The position numbers and the translations under genes were made by a program. This document shows positions 58,957 through 64,000 of a DNA stretch of 64,000 nt, piece after piece. The notes beneath the pieces are model-generated. The model worked only from the letters and a program-made list of their open reading frames with translations. It was not told where the DNA came from and made no database searches. The stretch comes from Trebonia sp964581815 (GTDB taxonomy: Bacteria; Actinomycetota; Actinomycetes; Streptosporangiales; Streptosporangiaceae). The stretch lies in contig CAZORE010000004.1 in NCBI GenBank assembly GCA_964581815.1, forward strand, positions 1 through 64,000. Reading direction: 5' to 3'. Each line of letters starts with the position of its first letter. Positions within the stretch are counted from its first letter, which is position 1.

Positions 58957-60663
58957 GTGAAGTTGAAGACCACGGCGGAGCATCTGGTCTACCTGCTGGG
59001 GGCGCACGGGATCGAGTACCTGTTCCTCAACCCGGGCACGGACACCGCGCCGGTGCAGGAGGCGGTGTACACCCTCACCGAGGCCGGGCTGCCGGTGCCG
59101 GCCGTGCTGCTGTCGACGTTCGAGAGCGTGTCACTCGCCGCCGCGCACGCGTACTGGAACATGACGGGGCGGCCGCAGGCGGTCTTCGTGCACGTGGACG
59201 CGGGCACGCAGAACCTCGGCGCGATGGTCCACAACGTGCTGCGCGGCCGGGCCGGGGTGGTCGTCATCGCGGGCAAGACCCCGTACGGCGAGGAGGAGGG
59301 CCCGTCCGGCGGGCGGAATGCGCCGATCCAGTGGCTTCAGGACGTCCCTGACCAGCCGGGCATCATCCGCGGTTACGCCAAGTGGGTACAGGAGATCACC
59401 CGGCCGGACATGCTCGACCGGGCGATCGGCCGGGCGGTGCAGGTGGCCGCCAGTTCCCCGGCGGGCATGGCGTACCTGACGGTGTCCCGCGACGTGCTGA
59501 TGGACCCGCCGCGCGTCGACCACTCGCGGGTCACCGGGTTCCCGGTCCCGGCGCCCGCCGCGCCCGATCCGGCCGCGGTGCAGCAGATCGCCGCCGCGCT
59601 CGCCGCGGCGCAGGCGCCAGTCCTCGTCACCTCCCGGGTCGGCCGAACGGAAGCTGGTTTCACCGCCGTCACCGCGCTTGCCGACCTGGCCGGGCTGCCG
59701 GTGACGGGACGTCTCGACACCGGCGCGGTGAACATCTCCTCGCTCCACCCGGCGAGCCTGCCGAACCAGGCCGCCGCCGCCGCGGCCGTGTCCGCCGCCG
59801 ACGTGATCCTCGTGGTGGAAAGCGACGTGCCGTGGCTGCCCGCCAAGGTGACGCTGCGCGCGGACGTCCAGGTCTTCCACGTCGACCCGGATCCCGCCAA
59901 GGTCTCGATGCCACTGTGGTCCTATCCCGTTGACGTCGCGGTCCAGGCCGACGGCGCCGCGGGGCTCGCGGCCATCACGGCGGAGCTCGCCGGGATCGCC
60001 GCCGCCAAGCCGGAGGTGGCCGAGCGGCTGGCGGACCGGGTCGCCGCGCAGCGGGAGCGCGTGACCGCCCGGCCGGGGCCGGAGCCGCTGGAGGGTCCGC
60101 TCACCCCGCGCGGCGTGATGACCGGACTTAACCAGGTGATCGACGCCGAGGACATCGTCGTCGAGGAGGCGGTGACGAACGCCTCGGCGGTGTACGAGGG
60201 ACTGGAGCGCACTAGGCCAGGCACGCTGACCGGACCGTGGGCACCGGGGCTCGGCTGGGCGCTCGGCGGTGCGCTCGGGGTGAAGCTGGCCCGGCCGGAC
60301 CGGCGGGTGATCACGGTGACCGGCGACGGGGCGTTCCTGTTCGGCGTGCCGACCTCGGCGCTGATGATGGCGGCCGAGTGGGGCACGCCGTTCCTCGCCG
60401 TGATCCTGAACAACAAGGGCTACCGGGCCAGCAGGCTTCCGGTCTACGGCCTGTTCCCCGACGGCGCCTCCGCCCGGCGCAAGACCGCGGTCGGCACCCG
60501 GTTCAGCTGGGCGCCTGACTACCCGGCGCTCGCCGCGGCCTGCCACGCCCACGGCGAGCGGGTGGAGAAGGCGGAAGACCTGGTGCCCGCGCTGCGCCGG
60601 GCCCTGGAAGCGGTCGACGCCGGGCGGGCCGCGGTCGTGGAGTGCGTCACCGAGCAGGACTGA
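58957..60663 (+). CDS. thiamine diphosphate-requiring enzyme (acetolactate synthase-like)
   Basis: GTG at 58957 with GGAGGGCAC upstream; 568 aa. The pyrimidine domain has HGIEYLFLNPGTDTAP and the Glu region LLSTFESVSLAAAHAYWNMTG. The pyrophosphate domain carries the TPP/Mg motif GDGAFLFGVPTSALMMAAEWGTPFLAVILNNKGY (GDG ... NN). The central domain is a Rossmann-like fold (AQAPVLVTSRVGR). It belongs to the benzoylformate decarboxylase/acetolactate synthase superfamily; substrate unknown. Confidence 0.9.
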   Translation: MKLKTTAEHLVYLLGAHGIEYLFLNPGTDTAPVQEAVYTLTEAGLPVPAVLLSTFESVSLAAAHAYWNMTGRPQAVFVHVDAGTQNLGAMVHNVLRGRAGVVVIAGKTPYGEEEGPSGGRNAPIQWLQDVPDQPGIIRGYAKWVQEITRPDMLDRAIGRAVQVAASSPAGMAYLTVSRDVLMDPPRVDHSRVTGFPVPAPAAPDPAAVQQIAAALAAAQAPVLVTSRVGRTEAGFTAVTALADLAGLPVTGRLDTGAVNISSLHPASLPNQAAAAAAVSAADVILVVESDVPWLPAKVTLRADVQVFHVDPDPAKVSMPLWSYPVDVAVQADGAAGLAAITAELAGIAAAKPEVAERLADRVAAQRERVTARPGPEPLEGPLTPRGVMTGLNQVIDAEDIVVEEAVTNASAVYEGLERTRPGTLTGPWAPGLGWALGGALGVKLARPDRRVITVTGDGAFLFGVPTSALMMAAEWGTPFLAVILNNKGYRASRLPVYGLFPDGASARRKTAVGTRFSWAPDYPALAAACHAHGERVEKAEDLVPALRRALEAVDAGRAAVVECVTEQD

Positions 60664-60694
60664 GGCTGCTACCTCACCGCAGGCCGCCGCCGAG

Positions 60695-61417
60695 TTAGCC
60701 GGCCGCCTCCGTAACAGTGCCTGCCGCGGGCCGGGGGTCGCCGGCGATCAGGTGACGTAGCCAATGCTCAGAGGTGTTGACATGGATGAGGGCGGCAGCG
60801 TGGGCGACCGCCGGGTCTCCGGCGGCGAGCGCGTCATAGATGGCCTGGTGCTCCGTCATGGTTCGCTGCGCGGCGTCCGCTTCGATCATCCCGCGCCAGA
60901 TCCGGGCGCGGACCGTCGCGGAAGAAAGGCTCTCCAGCATGGTGGTCAGGGTCTCGTTCCCGGCGGCGCTCACTACCGCACGGTGGAACTCCATGTCGTA
61001 CTGGATCATGGTCTCGGCATCACTGACCGACGCCTGCATGTACTCAAGCAGCGTTCGCAGGAATGCCAGCTGGTCCGGCCGCACCAGGCTGGCGGCGGCC
61101 GCGGTAGCGGGCGGCTCCAGCATCCGGCGGACCGCCACCGTCTCCAGCAGGTAACGCTCGTCGAGCAGGTCGACGGCGAACGCCAGGCCGCCGAGGAGCA
61201 AGTCCGGTGACAGGCTGGTCACATAGGTGCCGTCGCCGCGGCGCACGTCGAGTACCTTGCTGGCCTCCAGCACCTTGACCGCCTCGCGCATTGAGTTCCG
61301 CGACATCCCGAGTTCGGCAGCGAGCTGCGCTTCCGCGGGAAGCCTGGATCCGGGAGCAAGCTGCCCGGACCGGATCAGCTCCCGGATCTTCACGATCGCC
61401 TCGTCTACGAGGGCCAC
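60695..61417 (-). CDS. GntR family (FadR subfamily) regulator
   Basis: GTG at 61417; 240 aa. Winged helix: IREL IRSGQLAPGSRLPAEAQLAAELGMSRNSMREAVKVLEASKVLDVRRGDGTYV. The FCD effector domain contains metal-binding His residues (YDMEFHRAVVSAAGNETL ... MTEHQAIYDALAAGD ... ALIHVNTSEHWLRHL). It is divergent from the sugar-acid operon at 61643 and is its likely repressor, responding to a sugar acid. Confidence 0.92.
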   Translation of the reverse strand: MALVDEAIVKIRELIRSGQLAPGSRLPAEAQLAAELGMSRNSMREAVKVLEASKVLDVRRGDGTYVTSLSPDLLLGGLAFAVDLLDERYLLETVAVRRMLEPPATAAAASLVRPDQLAFLRTLLEYMQASVSDAETMIQYDMEFHRAVVSAAGNETLTTMLESLSSATVRARIWRGMIEADAAQRTMTEHQAIYDALAAGDPAVAHAAALIHVNTSEHWLRHLIAGDPRPAAGTVTEAAG

Positions 61418-61547
61418 TGCCTCGGTTCCTCCTGACTGACACCGTTGATGACCGGAACGATTTCATCGTCCCATCTTTTCGGGTCATATCGGCCTCAAGA
61501 TTCCGGAACTTACCGATTCGACCGGGGTAAATTTGTAACGAAATAAT

Positions 61548-61563
61548 AACATCATAGGATGTT
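61548..61563. promoter_or_regulatory. inverted repeat between GntR gene and dehydrogenase operon
   Basis: AACATC-ATAG-GATGTT is a perfect 6-bp inverted repeat in an AT-rich spacer, placed to control the downstream operon. It is a candidate operator of the divergent GntR protein. Confidence 0.55.
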
Positions 61564-61642
61564 TACTTGACCTTCTCGCACGCCCGCAAGCACCCTTAAC
61601 CGACATTCGATGAGGCATCCGCCTGTGCTTGAGGACAGAAAC

Positions 61643-62662
61643 GTGCGCCAGCTTCTCTATACAGGCCGCCGGACCGTCGGGCTGACTGACGCGGCCGTAG
61701 CCACGCCCGGGCCCGGCCAGGTGCGGGTCGATGTCGCCTACACCGGGATCTGCGGCACTGACCTGCACATCTATCACGGCGACATGGACGCCAGGGTACG
61801 GCCGCCCGCCCCTATCGGACATGAGATGTCCGGCCGGGTAGCGGCAGTCGGACCAGGAACGTCCGGCTGGGCGCCCGGCGACCCGGTGACCGTCATGCCG
61901 CTGCAGTGGTGCGGGACGTGCCCGGCGTGCCGGGCCGGCCACGAGACTATCTGCCAGAACCTGGTCTTCATCGGCATCGACGCCCCGGGCTCGATGCAAC
62001 AGTCCTGGGTCGTTCCCGCCGGCACGCTGATCCGCCTGCCGGACAGCCTGCCCTTGCGCACCGCCGCCCTGGTGGAACCGGCCGCCGTGGCCGTCCATGA
62101 CGTCCGGCGCGCTCAACTCACCGCGGGCGACACGGTCGTCGTGGTCGGCGGCGGGCCGGTCGGGCTGCTGATAGCGGTCACCGCCCGGCAGGCAGGCGGC
62201 GACGTGCTGCTCGTCGAGCCCAACGCCTACCGGCGGTCGGTCGCGGCGGAACTCGGCTTCGCGGTCAGCGACCCGGCGGCGAGCGACGTTACGGCCGTCG
62301 TCGAGGACTGGACCCACGGGGCGGGTGCCCGTGTCGCGTTCGAGGTCTCCGGGTCGGCCGCGGGAGTCGGCACGGCGGTCGACGTCCTGGCCGTCCGCGG
62401 CCGGCTGTGCCTGGTCGCGATCCACCCGGTTCCGCGCAGCGTCAGCCTGCACCGGTTCTTCTGGCGGGAACTCACCCTGGTCGGCGCCCGCCTCTATGAG
62501 CGGGCGGACTTCGAGCGCGCGGTGGAACTCGTCGTCGACGGCACTGTCCCCGCCGACGCCCTCATCACGCACGTGATGCCGCTGACAGAAGCCGACCTGG
62601 CATTCGACACGCTGGACGCCGGTACCGGCGTGATGAAAGTGCTCATCGACTGCCAGGCATGA
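61643..62662 (+). CDS. zinc-dependent alcohol dehydrogenase (sugar/sugar-acid dehydrogenase type)
   Basis: GTG at 61643 with GAGG eight bases upstream; an in-frame ATG at 61610 has no ribosome site. 339 aa. Catalytic zinc: Cys in GICGTDLHIYHGD and GHE; structural zinc Cys cluster CGTCPACRAGHETIC. NAD-binding motif VVVVGGGPVGLLIAVTARQ. MDR enzymes in such clusters oxidise idonate, galactonate or related polyols. Followed 36 bp later by the SDR gene. Confidence 0.9.
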   Translation: MRQLLYTGRRTVGLTDAAVATPGPGQVRVDVAYTGICGTDLHIYHGDMDARVRPPAPIGHEMSGRVAAVGPGTSGWAPGDPVTVMPLQWCGTCPACRAGHETICQNLVFIGIDAPGSMQQSWVVPAGTLIRLPDSLPLRTAALVEPAAVAVHDVRRAQLTAGDTVVVVGGGPVGLLIAVTARQAGGDVLLVEPNAYRRSVAAELGFAVSDPAASDVTAVVEDWTHGAGARVAFEVSGSAAGVGTAVDVLAVRGRLCLVAIHPVPRSVSLHRFFWRELTLVGARLYERADFERAVELVVDGTVPADALITHVMPLTEADLAFDTLDAGTGVMKVLIDCQA

Positions 62663-62698
62663 CGCTCACCTCGCCAGCCCGTACCGCTAAGGAAGCAG

Positions 62699-63475
62699 AT
62701 GCCAGCAACCGGCAGTTCACTGTTCGACCTCACCGGCCAGCACGCGGTCGTTACCGGCGCCCGGCGCGGAATCGGGCTGGCCATCGCGGCGGCGCTCGCC
62801 GAGGCCGGCGCTGACGTCACCGCGGTCAGCGTGCAACTTGAGCCAGCGGGCAGCGAAGTGCAGCGCCGCGTCGAGCAGGCAGGCCGGCGCTACGCCGGGT
62901 ACCAAGTCGACTTCGCCGACCGCGCGGCCGTCACCGCCCTGGCCGGCACCCTGACCTCAGCGGGCCGGCCCGTCGACATCCTGGTCAACAATGCGGGCAC
63001 CATCGCCCGCGCCCCGGCGGCCGAGCACGGCGATGAGATCTGGGACCGGGTCCTGGCCATCGACCTCAGTTCCCAGTTCGTGCTGGCCCGCGAGCTGGGG
63101 CGGGGCATGATCGCCCGCCGGTCAGGGAAGATCATCTTCACGGCGTCGCTGCTGAGCTTCCAGGGCGGCATCAACGTGCCCGGATACGCTGCCGCCAAGT
63201 CGGGGATCGCCGGCCTAACCAGGGCGCTCGCCAATGAGTGGGCACAGTACGGAGTCAACGTGAACGCGATCGTGCCCGGTTATGTCGCAACCGATAACAC
63301 CGAAGCGCTGCGGGCCGACCCGGCCCGCTCGACGGCGATCCTTGACCGGATCCCGGCCGGCCGGTGGGGTGATCCCGCGGACTTCGCTGGCGTCGCGGTC
63401 TTCCTGGCGTCGGCGGCCGCCAGCTACGTGCACGGCGCGCTCATCCCGGTTGACGGCGGCTGGCTGGGACGGTGA
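62699..63475 (+). CDS. SDR oxidoreductase, KduD / 2-deoxy-D-gluconate 3-dehydrogenase-like
   Basis: ATG at 62699 with AAGGAAG upstream; 258 aa. VTGARRGIGLAIAAALAEAGADV, NNAGTIARAPA, catalytic PGYAAAKSG and the C-terminal SYVHGALIPVDGGWLGR fit KduD-type uronate and gluconate dehydrogenases closely. It overlaps the aldolase start by four bases (GTGA). Confidence 0.88.
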   Translation: MPATGSSLFDLTGQHAVVTGARRGIGLAIAAALAEAGADVTAVSVQLEPAGSEVQRRVEQAGRRYAGYQVDFADRAAVTALAGTLTSAGRPVDILVNNAGTIARAPAAEHGDEIWDRVLAIDLSSQFVLARELGRGMIARRSGKIIFTASLLSFQGGINVPGYAAAKSGIAGLTRALANEWAQYGVNVNAIVPGYVATDNTEALRADPARSTAILDRIPAGRWGDPADFAGVAVFLASAAASYVHGALIPVDGGWLGR

Positions 63476-64000
63476 ACGCGAATCCCGCGGACGCGGCGCC
63501 GCACGTGTTCAGCCGCCTGGCCGTGGCCCGCATCGTTCCCGTCCTGACGCTCGACGACCCCGCGCACGCCGGGCCGGTGGCCGGCGCGCTCAAGGCGGGC
63601 GGCCTTCCCGTCGTCGAGGTGACCCTGCGCACCCCGGGCGCCCTTGCCGCGCTGACCGCGCTCGCTGGCGATCCCGGCTTGCTCGCAGGCGCCGGCACCG
63701 TCGTCTCCCTGGACCAGGTCGATGCCGTGGTGGCCGCGGGTGCGCGGTTCATCGTCACCCCAGGCACCGACCCGGCCATCCTCGCCCGTTGCCGCGACCT
63801 CGGTATCCCGGTCGTGCCTGGTGTCGCCACCGCCTCCGACATCATGCGGGCGATCGCCGAGGGCATCAGCATCGTCAAGCTGTTCCCGGCCGAACTGCTC
63901 GGCGGCGTCCGGATGCTGACCGCCCTGGCCGCTCCGTTCCCCGGGTTGCGGTTCATACCCACCGGCGGGATCACCGCCGGACTGCTCCCCAGCTACCTCG
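63472..64000 (+). CDS. eda: KDPG/KHG aldolase, truncated by window end
   Basis: GTG at 63472 overlaps the SDR stop; 176 residues are visible and the frame is still open at the window end. Motifs are RIVPVLTLDDPAHAG, VVEVTLRTPGALAAL (with the Glu base), LLAGAGTVVSLDQVDA, RFIVTPGTDPAILA and the Schiff-base Lys in SIVKLFPAELLGG (K136), then FIPTGGITAG. It cleaves 2-keto-3-deoxy-6-phosphogluconate or 4-hydroxy-2-oxoglutarate to pyruvate. It is the third gene of the sugar-acid operon; a KDG kinase would be expected downstream. Confidence 0.93.
   Translation, partial: MNANPADAAPHVFSRLAVARIVPVLTLDDPAHAGPVAGALKAGGLPVVEVTLRTPGALAALTALAGDPGLLAGAGTVVSLDQVDAVVAAGARFIVTPGTDPAILARCRDLGIPVVPGVATASDIMRAIAEGISIVKLFPAELLGGVRMLTALAAPFPGLRFIPTGGITAGLLPSYL

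Overview
The window is 64 kb of very GC-rich DNA from an actinomycete. Start codons are often GTG, sometimes TTG, and genes commonly overlap by four bases. Marker families include an F420-type luciferase-like oxidoreductase, a DUF397/XRE-DUF5753 pair, DUF1707, DUF222-HNH, alditol oxidase and an AftB/ZomB-like membrane transferase. I see no tRNA, rRNA, CRISPR array, insertion sequence or prophage. The sequence is a scaffold with ten runs of exactly 100 N. In five of them the same 55 bases flank the run on both sides, so these look like unmerged overlapping contig ends. Removing the duplicate restores the reading frame where a gene is hit. Two gaps (22775-22874 and 25755-25854) show no overlap and probably hide real sequence.

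Layout. 1-3 kb: a truncated DUF222/HNH gene and two uncharacterised proteins. 3-6.5 kb: ferredoxin reductase-like flavoprotein, LysR regulator and EamA transporter. 6.6-11 kb: a tight + strand run of IclR, GH76, SDR, MetE-like and UspA genes, ended by a strong bidirectional hairpin. 11-15 kb: LLM oxidoreductase and MBL hydrolase, then an XRE-cupin regulator divergent from a His-rich methyltransferase. 15-23 kb (- strand): herA, sbcD (mre11), sbcC (rad50) and a nurA-like gene, a DNA-end-resection operon in the order known from archaea. 23-30 kb: DUF2236, MarR/ABC exporter, NUDIX, glutamate synthase small subunit, small membrane and lipoproteins, VOC protein. 30-33 kb: a 1005-residue multi-pass membrane protein I cannot name.

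33-48 kb is a lipid/acyl-CoA catabolic island: a thiolase-like protein with DUF35 partner, SDR, TetR, two acyl-CoA dehydrogenases around an NDP-forming acyl-CoA synthetase, SDR, PHP phosphoesterase and MaoC hydratase. Its intergenic regions share a 15-bp inverted repeat of the form TAGAAY-N3-RTTCTA, suggesting one regulon, perhaps controlled by the TetR protein at 36 kb. A Gly-rich secreted protein and a ricin-like secreted protein interrupt the island and are bracketed by a 57-bp direct repeat.

48-64 kb: AftB/ZomB-like transferase, a secreted beta-propeller, a second MetE-like gene, a DUF397-XRE-methyltransferase module, alditol oxidase, a TfoX-N protein, a thiamine-diphosphate enzyme, and a sugar-acid operon (GntR, zinc dehydrogenase, KduD-like SDR, KDPG aldolase) that runs off the window end.
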